NCBI RefSeq assembly: GCF_009730915.1
Contig: NC_052474.1
Span: 1,833,501-1,897,500, forward strand
Length of the DNA stretch: 64,000 nt
Source: Dioscorea cayenensis subsp. rotundata
Lineage: Eukaryota > Streptophyta > Magnoliopsida > Dioscoreales > Dioscoreaceae
Reading direction: 5' to 3'
A program made the translations under genes and the position numbers. The notes below the pieces were generated by a model. That model was not told the DNA's origin, searched no databases, and saw only the letters and a list, made by a program, of their open reading frames with translations. Of this stretch, positions 1 through 10,226 are shown piece by piece. Positions within the stretch are counted from its first letter, which is position 1. Every line of letters begins with the position of its first letter.

Positions 1-189
1 AATATGAGTGTGAGTTAGGTTAAGAATATAAAAGTTAAATCATTATTATATAAAGTAACAAGGCAACAACCAAATTGTATGGATACCAACTTTATACATA
101 CACATGCAGATAACAAATAATTACTGAAATCAGTCCATATGAGTAGTCATTTCATATTAAACATCCCAATTATTCATCAAATAATTTTT

Positions 190-640
190 TCCAATATATA
201 TATATATATATATATTTTTATAAGGTGGATAAATAATATGCATTAAGATAAAAGATCAATAAAAACATACAACGACCCTTCCACTAGCTGTGGAAAAAAA
301 CAAAACAACATAGAAAGATAATGGAGGAACAACAGGTCTCCTCCTGACCCAGACAACAACAACAAGGACTACTCCTCGCCGATCTCCTGGTCCATCTCAA
401 TCGTGGGAGTGACCTCCACTCCCTCAGAACGAGATCCAACGAAACTCTAAGCTGCGCCTAATGGAGGAGATAGGATCAACGAGCTTCTCTCTCATACCCT
501 CAGGCACTGCAGAGACCCAAGATAAAATCATATGAGTAACCTTCAACCAAACAACATGTGGATTATCACAATTATTAGCAAAGATATAATCATTTCGCGT
601 AAGCCAGATGGACCACACAAAAATTCTCCAATATAATCTA
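190..640 (-). mobile_element. LINE (L1-type) 3'-end fragment
   Basis: Minus-strand translation of about 424-618 gives a tail reading WSIWLTRNDYIF, the signature of the reverse-transcriptase zinc-binding region at the C-terminus of plant LINE ORF2. Downstream on the minus strand (toward position 190) lies a T- and G-rich 3' untranslated region that ends in an AT-rich tail, as plant L1 elements do. Only the last few hundred bases remain, so this is a 5'-truncated copy. The family assignment rests on the short peptide and the tail; the exact 5' limit is uncertain. Confidence 0.6.
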
Positions 641-2407
641 TAGAGGAATTAATTATGCAGCACAAAAATTGTCATAAATTTTTGTTTTATAATAAATTGG
701 TTAAATGGCAAATTATCTGAAGAAAAAAAATGAAAGACTATGATAATTACTAGAAAAGCAAAATAGATATTAATAATATATAAACCATAAAAATTAGAAG
801 ATAATGTTTAAGAGAAATTAAACTAATGACAAATACAAGAATAATTAATGCTCTAGTAGCTTTCTCTCTGCATAAACTCCTCAATTAATACTCAACCTGA
901 AAAGAGTAATATATACCACAGAATTAATTTGTGTTATATTGTTGACATATTTGGTTGGTAAAGAACAAAAGAGTTGGTTGAGTTGTTGAAGATTCACATT
1001 AGTTTAATCTCAACACACTCCTTAAATTTGCTTCATGTTATTTCCTTCAATCTGTTTGGTTGTAATTTGAAGTATGGCCCTCTCATGCATCTCTTTATTA
1101 ACAACTGGTCAATGTGGCTGCACATAAGAAAATAAAAACAAAACAACAAAACAAGATCTTAATCACCTCATGAGTTGCTTCTATAAGGCTACTACTTAGA
1201 ACTCATGGTAAAAAAACCAATTATAACATTCAAAAGTTTAAAGACAGGAAGTTTCTTAATAAAGAATTGTAATTGAGATAACTTCTCCAACTTTGCTATC
1301 TTTTTTAGTTCAGGACTTTGAAATTGAGAAAGAAGAAATCCTTGGTCAAAAACTGTTAGAAATGTTTGTTCCTCAATGAGAGGATGAATTCAATTGATCA
1401 TGTTTTAAATTACTTGTTTAAACTTTTACCATATGTCTCAATGGAGTTTTTTATAACGCAAGTGTGATCATATATGTCATTATTAATTACCGTATTTCAA
1501 TAGAATGAATATGATACATGCAACCAAATGATAGATGCTTATTCCTGGAAATGAGAACATGTATATGAACTCTTATTTTGGAACCAACTGATATTATTTT
1601 CTTGATTAATTTGGCACCCTTCTCTAAGTGATCCTCTTTTGTTTGTTTGCTTCTCTTATAGTAACTTATAATGGATAATTATAAGTTTTTTAATATGTAA
1701 TTAATTAATCTATTGTAAGTGTGAAAAATTTAAGAAAAACATTGGTATTTAATTTAGTGGCAACTCACCATAAAATGCGCAGGATATGATGGCTCAAAAT
1801 TTTGAGCCCACAGTATTATTTATATGTTGTTTCATTATTGGCCTAGTATTATAGAGTATTATTTATTTACTGTATATGATAAATTTCTAGAGAGCCTTTT
1901 AAATCATCTGTAATTAGTGTATCTTTTACACTTACATCTTTTGACAATATTTACCCTTTATATAAAAAAAAATATAAAATATATATAATATCATCTCGCC
2001 AGCTGGTCAAAGTTTTCACCCTATATACTTATGTGATATTATTCTTCCGATAGTTATCTGAACTTGATTATTAATATACAAATTTTCAATAACAAGATGC
2101 ATATGAGAAAAATCATCAAATTAAATTAATGGACCACCTTGTCAGCAACCTTATCATCACGTATATAAAGACATATATATCTCGAGATGAACAAATTAAA
2201 TTACAAGCACATCCCAGCCAACCGGCCACAAGGTTCACCAATAAAGACAAAGATCCAAAAATGTCATTTTAGAGCATCTAGACTTCACATTTGTGACAGA
2301 TTCCAACCATGTATTTTTTTGGAATGACTCAATTCAAATACCAAACAATGCAACAATCTTTGATAAGAAGAGAAAACAAGAAGAAGAGGAAGGAGACTAA
2401 TTTAGCC
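641..2407. other. AT-rich intergenic stretch and upstream region of the first Bet v 1-like gene
   Basis: No convincing coding region, RNA gene or structured repeat is seen. The sequence is AT-rich with short AT runs. The last few hundred bases, with a TATA-like run near 2160-2180, probably hold the promoter and leader of the gene starting at 2408. Confidence 0.5.
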
Positions 2408-2979
2408 ATGAAAGGAACACTGTCACATGAATTAGAAATCAGTTTGCCGGCCGATGAAATATGGTCGGTCTACCGTGGTTTAGAACTCGCCGAGTTGGTT
2501 GTAAAGCTACTACCTACTGTTATCTACAAGATGGATCTTGTTGAAGGTGACGGAGGGGTTGGAACCATCCTTCATCTTTACTTCCCTCCGGATGAGTAGT
2601 ATTTATGTTTATAATAAGTTCTGATGAGATCAAGTGCTTTAATGTATTTCGTATTTGTATATAATTTTAATATTAATTATTTTTAGGAACACCTTTGGTC
2701 CAATCATATAAAGAAAAGTTCACAAAAATCGATGACGAAAAACGTATTAAAGAAGCTTATGTTGTCGAAGGTGGGTACTTAGAATTAGGTTTTATTTCAT
2801 ATATGGTTCGATTTGAGGTGATAGAGAAGAGTGAAGCTGATTCCATTATAATGTCGACCATAGAGTATGAAGTTGATGAAGATTTCGCATCAAAAGCTTC
2901 ATTGATTAGCACTGCTCCTTTAGCAATAATCCATGAAACTGTTGGAAAGTATCTCATTGAGAAGAAATCCAATGCTTGA
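2408..2979 (+). CDS. Bet v 1-fold norcoclaurine/norbelladine synthase-like protein, copy 1 (donor site altered)
   Basis: Two exons, 2408-2591 and 2687-2979, encode 158 residues, the usual length for this PR-10-related family. The start is the MKGTLSHELE methionine, matching the start of copy 3; an in-frame upstream methionine at 2309 lacks family support. The P-loop GDGGVGT is intact. Relative to Thalictrum norcoclaurine synthase, the residues equivalent to Tyr108, Glu110 (YKEKF) and Lys122 are kept, while the position of Asp141 is Val, as in norbelladine-synthase-type members, which have a hydrophobic residue there. The family condenses or binds small aromatic amines/aldehydes; the substrate cannot be inferred. 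The intron joins in the same phase 1 as the sister genes, but its first bases are AT rather than GT (2592-2593), and without splicing the frame stops at 2599. It is therefore either a rare AT-AG intron, a base error, or a dead copy. Confidence 0.8.
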
Positions 2980-3384
2980 TTAATTTCTTTGGTAATTTGG
3001 CTTCTGGATCGCTATATATATATATGAAGCACTCTTGGAGGAAATTTAAAAATAAATAAAAAAATTTATGGAGCATATGTATTATCTTTATTCTTCTGAG
3101 ATCTTGTACTCATTTTTAATATGATGAAGTAATGATATATACTTCAGCTTTTGCTATGATATGTAATTGTGCTTAATTGCTCCAGGGATTATATATCCTA
3201 AAATTACTTTCCATAGAGATGCTAATAAACAGTTGATTATAATAATATTATTAATTATAGGACTGATTTGCCTGTACCATGTTAGGTTATTACAATCCAA
3301 CATATATAATTATATAGACCAGGCATTATCCCCGGCTTTCTATCGGAGTTTTTAAAATTTTGTGAGTAGTTTTGAGATAATATT

Positions 3385-3755
3385 ATACATAAAATAATAT
3401 AATTAAACAACTACTATGGAAACTATTTTATATTTTGGATTTCAAAGGTCTTATGAACATTTATTGCATTAATTAGGTGTAATTACTATTTTTCAATTGT
3501 TAATATTATAAGTAATATAAATAAAAACTTAAATGTTATAAAAAAATTAAAATTGTTCCTTGAAACTTTGATATTATACATCAAAACAACTCTGACCATA
3601 GAAACTATTTTATACTTTGAATTTCAAAAGTCTTATGGACATTTATTGCATAAATAATTAGATATAATTAATATTTTTCAATTATTAATATTATAAGTAA
3701 TATAAATAAAAACTTAAATGTTATAAATAAAAATAAAATTGTTCTTTGAAACGCC
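3385..3755. repeat. Tandem duplication, unit about 181 bp, two copies
   Basis: The stretch around 3417 (GAAACTATTTTATATTTTGG) recurs near 3598 with a few substitutions, and the flanking sequence, including the ATAAAAACTTAAATGTTATA block near 3520 and 3707, repeats in the same order. The two units are noticeably diverged. No coding potential is seen. Confidence 0.75.
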
Positions 3756-3921
3756 CCTATAGTAGATTATACATCTATTTTAATAATATGTATAGATAAT
3801 AGGCTTTTATTGTGATATGATGGTGGTATTGATTGTTTGGAAATGGGGTTGTCTTGGGTGTTATGGTAATATATGAGAAAGCCTCCACTATATCTTTTTG
3901 TTAAAGGTTGAGCTAATATAT

Positions 3922-4130
3922 ATATATATTTGAAAAAGTGGATGAACCACAATTCATTAAAAAACAAAGGCACGAGTACAAAATGGAAGAGACACCAAAA
4001 TACAACAATAAACAACCACAAGGAGTGGAGGAAAGGGCGAGCACCAGGGCCCACCAAAATAAGAAACTGAAGAAACAACCCCTAGAGGAAAGAACAATCC
4101 AAAAGGGGTACAAAAGAATATATAAATGAT
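3922..4130 (-). mobile_element. LINE 3'-end fragment
   Basis: On the minus strand this segment is a T-rich tail containing AATGAATTGTGGTTCATCCA followed by an AT run, the layout of plant L1-type 3' ends. No reverse-transcriptase residues remain. The call rests on the resemblance to the tail of the element at 190-640 and on general knowledge of plant LINE ends; both copies point the same way. Confidence 0.45.
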
Positions 4131-4234
4131 CCATTTATAAATTTTTATAAAACATTTTAAAAATCTTGAGGGAAAAATTAAAATTAATATTATGGTATTA
4201 GTTTTTAAATTTATATATATAAATATATATATAT

Positions 4235-5775
4235 ATATATTAGATTGATGTGTTTAATTGACAAATAATAATAGATATACATCGATTCTTTATTTTAACG
4301 GTATATTGTTTTTTTAGCAATTAAGTGCATTATAGTCAACAAAAAAAGCAAAGTTTTTGAAATTAATTCATTAAAATAGAATTTGATAGAAATTAAAAAA
4401 AAAATTATGGTCTTATCCAAAATTAGGGCTAAGTCACCATCATATTAAGTAAATAATATTCAAAATACACATATATCTTAGACCTGTCCAAGGGCCGAGC
4501 TACCCGATGACATTGACAGGACCCCGGATAAAAAAAAAGAGCCCATTTTTAAACCAGGCCATGTTTGATTTTCATTGTTAAAAACCTTGGTCCGGCCCGA
4601 CCCGAATTATAAAATATTTTTATTAATTAGTTTTGTATATACTTATATATATATATATATATATATAATGGTTTGAATTGTCATTGATTACTTATTAATT
4701 AGTTTGTATGTAGTTATATAATATATATTTATTTTTAATTGCCATCAATTATAATGGTTTAAATTTTAGTTATTGTGATTGAATAAATATGTGCATTTGG
4801 TATTTTAATAAGTGTTTTGTAGAATAATATTTGGTCATGTTCACGGATTAATATTATTGTTATTTTTTTTATAACTTATTTATTATTTGATGAAAACTCT
4901 ATTTGTTCGGGCCTTGATTAGAAGTCATTAAATTTGAACGGATTCTACGAGAGTTAAGACCCATCTTTCGGAGTGGGACGGGCTTGGATAAGTTTGAATT
5001 TTAGTAATTATAGACTCAGTCTACCTTGAACCCGGCCCAACCCAGCCCATTGGTAGGTCTTATATATATTAATATATATATACACTAAAGTAATATAAGG
5101 TAAACTAGAATAGCAAGTGCATAATAATAGATGGTTTATCTTCTATTTTATTATTTTTAAGTTTTATTTGCTATTTAGCCTTTACTCTAGATCTCTATTA
5201 ATACTTTTTAATATGTAAAATCAATGTATCTATAAATATATATATTGAAAATTTTAACCTAAGATGTGAATTCTTGGATTAAAAATGCTCTTGAATACTT
5301 TATATATATTGATTCTTTCTTCGTATCATATTGATGAATAATGACAAGTAATCTCATATTGATATTTGTTTGAAAATTAATCAATTCTTTATAGGTGTTT
5401 TTATTTAATATGATATATTTAACTGACAAAAAATATTTGGACAAATACTTTATTATTATGTTTACAAAAGAAAAAATTTCTTAATTAAGCCATAAATTTA
5501 TAATACAGAGCATATTTCTTGAGCAATTAGGTGCATTATGGCCAACCAAAAACTAAACATCTTAAAATTAGTTCATTACACTTAACCTACCATAAATCCA
5601 AGAGATAATTAAAAGTTCCATTTGAATTAATCAAGCCTACTCTCCAATTAAAACATTGAGGATTTGTAACTTGTCTGTATTCATCAAAAAATAAAAAATA
5701 AAAAAAATAATCAGGCTTATGTTGCCATGATAATTATTAAGTTAATAATATTCCAAACACATGCATATATGTATT
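4235..5775 (+). repeat. Dispersed direct repeat (4235-4475 and 5405-5775) flanking a hAT-like insertion
   Basis: Both blocks carry TTTAATTGACAAA-like sequence, then AGCAATTARGTGCATTAT, then a segment ending in TAATATTCMAAACACA followed by CATATAT. A third, short piece of the same start lies near 5885-5935. The blocks look like duplicated flanking DNA produced as the Bet v 1-like genes multiplied; the first block is followed directly by the element at 4480-5060. Confidence 0.55.
4480..5060. mobile_element. Degenerate hAT-like non-autonomous element
   Basis: The left end AGACCTGTCCAAGGGCCGAG and the inverted right end (read on the minus strand AGACCTACCAATGGGCTGGG) form imperfect terminal inverted repeats rich in GGCCGGGC-like motifs around an AT-rich core of about 580 bp. 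The flanking 8 bases are AT-rich on both sides and only partly alike, so the target-site duplication is not proven. No transposase is present. Confidence 0.45.
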
Positions 5776-6375
5776 TTAAAATAATACATGTTGAACTAAA
5801 TAACGAGCGCATAGTAAATGAAAGATGATAATCCGATGTCATTGTTTGTTGAAACAATTAATTAATTTTATGCGCATTGGTTTTTTTTTATTTAATATGA
5901 TATATTTAATTGACAAACAAAAGTAAATGGGCATATATATATATATATAGGTTTTTTTTTATAAAAGTACAAAGCATATCCACTTTTATTCTAAAAAATA
6001 TATATATAAGTACATAAATAAATGACAGATGTACATGCCATGTTGTTTTTTGTCCAGAAATTATTTTTTTTATAAGTCCAGATATCCACTTTTTTTTTTT
6101 TAAGTCCAGAAATTAATTGATGACACACTTGTGGGGAAAAAATCTTATCAGCATCACATAACCTTTATAACATTTTTTTAGGAAATGAAATTAATTAATA
6201 TTTATTCAAAAAATAATAATTAATATTAAGAAACATTCATAATTAATATGAAATTTCTTTCAATTTTTTTAAAAATTTCATTTTAATTGTTATTAATTCA
6301 GTCAAAATTAATAACAAATCCAACAAGCCAAACATTGCTACAACACTAAGATAATAATATTATATGAAAAAAAAA

Positions 6376-6551
6376 ACTGATGCCAAACTTTTTGCATGAT
6401 AAATATTCTTATCACACTAGTGATTGTGGAGAACAAGAAAAGAAGATAAGATAATTATATATGAAAAAGACTGATTCCAAACTTTAATTGGTGCATGATA
6501 AATATATATATATATATATATATTCTTGTCAGTGATTGTGGAGGAGGAGGA
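6376..6551 (+). repeat. Duplicated segment immediately upstream of Bet v 1-like copy 2
   Basis: The segment ACTGATGCCAAACTTT through GTGATTGTGGAGAA (6376-6433) is repeated as ACTGATTCCAAACTTT through GTGATTGTGGAGGA (6469-6546), the second copy being stretched by an AT microsatellite. The second copy ends just before the start codon at 6567, so the gene has a doubled proximal leader or promoter. Confidence 0.65.
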
Positions 6552-6566
6552 AAAAAAGACATAGAC

Positions 6567-7160
6567 ATGAAGGGAGAAGTTGTCCATGAATTAGAAGTCT
6601 GCTTGTCTGCTGAAGAGATATGGATGATCTACCGTAGTTTACAACTCTCCCAATTGGTTGTCAAATTATTACCCTAATATCATTCACAAAGTTGAAGTCA
6701 TAGAAGGAGATGGAGGGGTTGGAACAGTTATTCATGTTCATTTCTCTTCTGGTGAGTTTATTTATTTTATAATAAGTTTCTTCCATATGATATATATATC
6801 TATATATATATATAATATTAATTTTCATGTATACATAGATATGTATTTATAATGTTTGTTTTAGAAATGTCTCCGGTGCAGTCATTGATAGAAAAATTCA
6901 CAAAGATTGATGATGAGAAGCGGATCAAAGAGGCTCATATAATTGAAGGTGGATATCTGCAGTTAGGTTTTATTTCTTATATGAATAGACTTGAGATCAT
7001 AAAAAAAGAGGATGCAGTTTCGGTTATAAAATCAAGTGTGGTGTATGAAGTTGCTGAGGAATTTGCTTCCAATGTTTCATTAGTTAGCACTGATATTCTT
7101 GCAGCCATTAATGAAACTGTTGGGAAATATTTGATTGGTCAGAAGAAATCCAGTGCTTGA
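6567..7160 (+). CDS. Bet v 1-fold norcoclaurine/norbelladine synthase-like protein, copy 2 (frame interrupted)
   Basis: Exons 6567-6751 and 6865-7160, with a canonical GTGAGT donor at 6752 and acceptor at 6863-6864, match copies 1 and 3 throughout (MKGEVVHELE; GDGGVGT P-loop; EKFTKIDDEKRIKE). The frame breaks after KLLP because the CCC run at 6672-6674 has one base more than the family pattern (Leu-Pro-Asn); the second frame then continues with IIHKVEVIEGDGG. Of the norcoclaurine-synthase catalytic positions, the Tyr108 equivalent is Leu, Glu110 and Lys122 are kept, and Asp141 is Asn. It is either a recent pseudogene or, given the same +1 pattern in other genes here, a sequence error. Even if the frame is real, the lost Tyr suggests altered or no condensing activity. 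Confidence 0.75.
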
Positions 7161-7244
7161 TTTCTTTGAAAACTAAGCTTCTAAAAGTTATAATAAAGAC
7201 ATATGCATGCACTCTTTGTTTCCTTCCAGAAATAATACTAGCTA

Positions 7245-7428
7245 TGCCAAAGTCATTTGGTTCAAATGGTTAATGATACAAAAAATAAGTCTCTCATGTG
7301 ACGTATGGAGTGGTAATCAAGGATTCGAATTATCATTGGAGAAATTAAGTCACTGGTGATGTTGCAATCTACACTCATGGGCATAGAGACAGGCGCTTGT
7401 TGTTTTTTTTTTTAAAAATAAATAAATA
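7245..7428 (+). mobile_element. tRNA-derived SINE with target-site duplication
   Basis: An A-box-like TGGTTCAAATGG (about 7258) and a B-box-like GGATTCGAATT (about 7320) lie some 60 bp apart, as in tRNA-derived SINEs. The body ends in a T-run followed by a TAAA-repeat tail. It is flanked by AATAATACTAGCTA (7231-7244) and AATAATATTAGCTA (7429-7442), a 14 bp duplication with one mismatch. It sits in the 3' flank of Bet v 1-like copy 2. Confidence 0.75.
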
Positions 7429-7442
7429 AATAATATTAGCTA

Positions 7443-8075
7443 GCTTTTGGAGTATATGAATGCATGTGTATTCCTTTATGTTTCAGAATATTTTGTACTC
7501 ATTTTAATACGATGAAGTGATGATATATATATATATATATATATACTTTTGTCTTTATTGTGCTTATATAAATAAGATGGATGAACCAATTATGTGTATG
7601 TGTAACAGTGAAAAAAAAAACTATATCTTGAGCATCAGCAAAATAAATAAATAAATAAATTCTAGATTAATCAAATAGAAGAAAAAGACTAAATTGTGAC
7701 CTATAATTATTCTTATAATATATTCTTTTTCCCATCACAATCTTAATAGAAATGGAAATCATTTTCATGTAATTAATTTCCAGAGTCAACCTCACATTTT
7801 CTTGTTTTCATATTATTCTTCACCTTTCAGTTTCATTAATAAATTCCTCATCTGAATTTCCATCTATTTATTCTTCATGATACTTTATATTTAATTCATA
7901 ATTAACCATTATTTATGTATTTTTTAAATTAAAAATCTTGTAAATCAAAATTAAGTGTTTTAGCTAGAAATACAATCTAATTAATCTCATATCCAAATAT
8001 TCACATTATACGTTATTTTTTTTGTCAAATACATGATAAACTCCTCTCATTTAAGGGATTATCAAGCTATATCTA

Positions 8076-8115
<40 letters not shown>

Positions 8116-8227
8116 CCACCTCACAAATCCACATATTTATGCATGAACCAGAATTCAACAGTGGCAACATCAACTTTTTTTTTTAAGAAAAGTTTTAGTG
8201 ACACTTTCTAATAAAAGTTTATAAAAC
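7443..8227. other. AT-rich intergenic stretch with an (ATT)n microsatellite
   Basis: No gene is seen. An AT run lies near 7523-7545 and an uninterrupted (ATT)n microsatellite at 8077-8114; the rest is simple AT-rich sequence. Confidence 0.6.
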
Positions 8228-8949
8228 CAAGGTAGTCAGACCCGGCCCGGGGATTTGACCCGGCCAGATCAAGGGGTCAGGGGTCGATGGGTTCGACCGG
8301 GTTGAACCGGGGTCAACATTAAAATATTAAAAAAATATATAATAATAATTAATAATGATAAAAAAATAATATAACCTATATTTTAATAATTAAAAATAAT
8401 AAATTATTAAATATAATATTTAAAATTTTAATTTCATATAGTTTTCTTGATTTTAAAAAATATCTTAAATAAAATTAAATGTAATATTTAAAAATTTAAT
8501 TTTTTGTACCATCAATCCATTCTTGATTTTTTAAAACCATAAAATTAAAAAAAACAACCCTAATGATCCTCATCTCACCCTTGTCTTCTTCCATCGGGAT
8601 TCGGAAAAGAAAAATCACGTGCCACCACTCATGTTCCTCTTTCTCTCTCCTTTCTCTCATTGTTCTCCCTCTCCCTCTCACGCGTTTCTCTCGTCTTGCC
8701 GCCGGCGCACCATTTTCTTTCTCCCTCACATCTTCATCTCATCAGCGCCACTTTTTTTAAAATAATTTTAATTATTTGACCCGAGTAAACCGGCCGAGTC
8801 AACGGTTTCCGAGCAAACCGGCCGGGTCACCCGGTTTTTGGCCGGGTTGCTTCCAAACCGAGTTAGAGGGTATAACCGGACCGGCCTCATAACCGGTTCC
8901 CGGTTTTTCCGGTTGAACCGGCCGGGCCGGTCCGGGTTTGACAACCCTG
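8228..8949. mobile_element. Non-autonomous hAT element with perfect 8 bp target-site duplication
   Basis: The 722 bp element begins CAAGGTAGTCAGACCCGG and ends, read inverted, CAGGGTTGTCAAACCCGG, giving hAT-type terminal inverted repeats of about 18 bp with few mismatches. It is flanked on both sides by TATAAAAC (8220-8227 and 8950-8957), the 8 bp duplication typical of hAT insertion. Subterminal regions are packed with CCGG/GGTTGAACCGG motifs, typical of transposase-binding arrays in this superfamily. The core holds only short spurious frames and no transposase, so it depends on a partner in trans. Confidence 0.85.
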
Positions 8950-9468
8950 TATAAAACTTTATTTACGAATTGACCCTGCTTTGAGATTCGCGCAAGACGT
9001 AATTTTATTTTATTTTTTTCAAAGTTGCATATATATATATAATTATATATCAAACACACTATTTCCATGAGATTTGGTTTCTAATAAAAGTTTATAATAC
9101 TTCATGTTTCGTTTTCCATCGTGATGCTAATAATAAAGTGACTTCCCGCCAAATAATTATAAAACAGTTTGTAAAGCATCTAATTCAGCAAAGATCCATT
9201 GCATGAACCCTTTGGAAGTTTCTTGCCAATGATTTCACAGTCTAATAATAAAAAACCTTTGAAACAGTTTATAAAATCAATTTCACAAAAAAATCCAGCT
9301 TGTCTCCCGGAATCCGGATTTGTTTATGTTTTTGGTCATAAATTAAGAACAGTGGTTTTTAAATTATTTTCAAGCAAGAGTAGATGTTCTTGTGACTTGT
9401 GAGCTTTTAAAAACCAGAGCATCAATTCAAAAAACTTGTAAGCAAAAAGATAAAAAACAAAGACTCAA

Positions 9469-10010
9469 ATGAAGGGGGCAGTCTCTCATGAGCTAGAGGT
9501 GGCCCTGCCTGCTGAAAAGATATGGACGGTCTACCGAGGACTCCGGTTGGCTGAATTGATCGTCGAGTTGCTTCCTAATTTGCTTAACAAGATTGAGATC
9601 ATTGAAGGCGACGGTGAGGTTGGAACAATTCTTCGCCTTTACTGGCCTCCAGGTGAGTGCTGATCAGATCCGGTGCTTTATAATGCTTGTCATTAGTACT
9701 AACATTTGAAACATGATTAGGGACACCGATGGCGGCCGCCATTTACAAAGAGAAGTTCACAAAGATCGATGATGAGAGACGGGTAAAGGAGGTGCACACC
9801 ATTGAAGGAGGATTTCTACAGCTTGGCTTTACCACTTACATGGTTCGACTTGAGATCATAGCCAAAGGTGAAGCTGATTCTGTTATAAGATCGGTCATAG
9901 AGTATGAAGTTGATGACGAGTTCGCAAACAATGTCTCATTTGTCTCGACTGCTACTCTAGCAACAATTCATGAAACCATTGGAAAGTATCTAGTTGAGCA
10001 GGAATCTTGA
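9469..10010 (+). CDS. Bet v 1-fold norcoclaurine/norbelladine synthase-like protein, copy 3 (intact)
   Basis: Exons 9469-9652 and 9721-10010 with a short canonical 68 bp intron (GTGAGT to TTAG) encode 157 residues in one open frame, so this is the only copy in the window without a visible defect. It has MKGAVSHELE at the N-terminus, YKEKF carrying the Tyr108/Glu110 equivalents, the Lys122 equivalent in RRVKE, and Val at the Asp141 position. The P-loop reads GDGEVGT, with Glu replacing the usual second Gly of GDGGVGT. The protein has no targeting signal and is probably cytosolic. By family it would bind or condense small aromatic substrates, or bind hormones or other ligands as PR-10 proteins do; the exact substrate is unknown. 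Its stop is 216 bp from the stop of the convergent trehalose-phosphate synthase gene. Confidence 0.88.
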
Positions 10011-10226
10011 ACATGTTTTACTTTCAGAAAAGATCACAATGAAATAAGAACAACAATTGCAGACCTTTATAGCATCAGTTACCTCCAAACTAACAAATGC
10101 GGCAGTATCATCGATTGATTCATAAACCATGTTTAGCAAAACGTGAACAAAAACAAATCCCCCAAAATACACTTGTGCATAATCAGCCTATATATACAGT
10201 AAAATATCGGCTTCATCATCAAGTCA

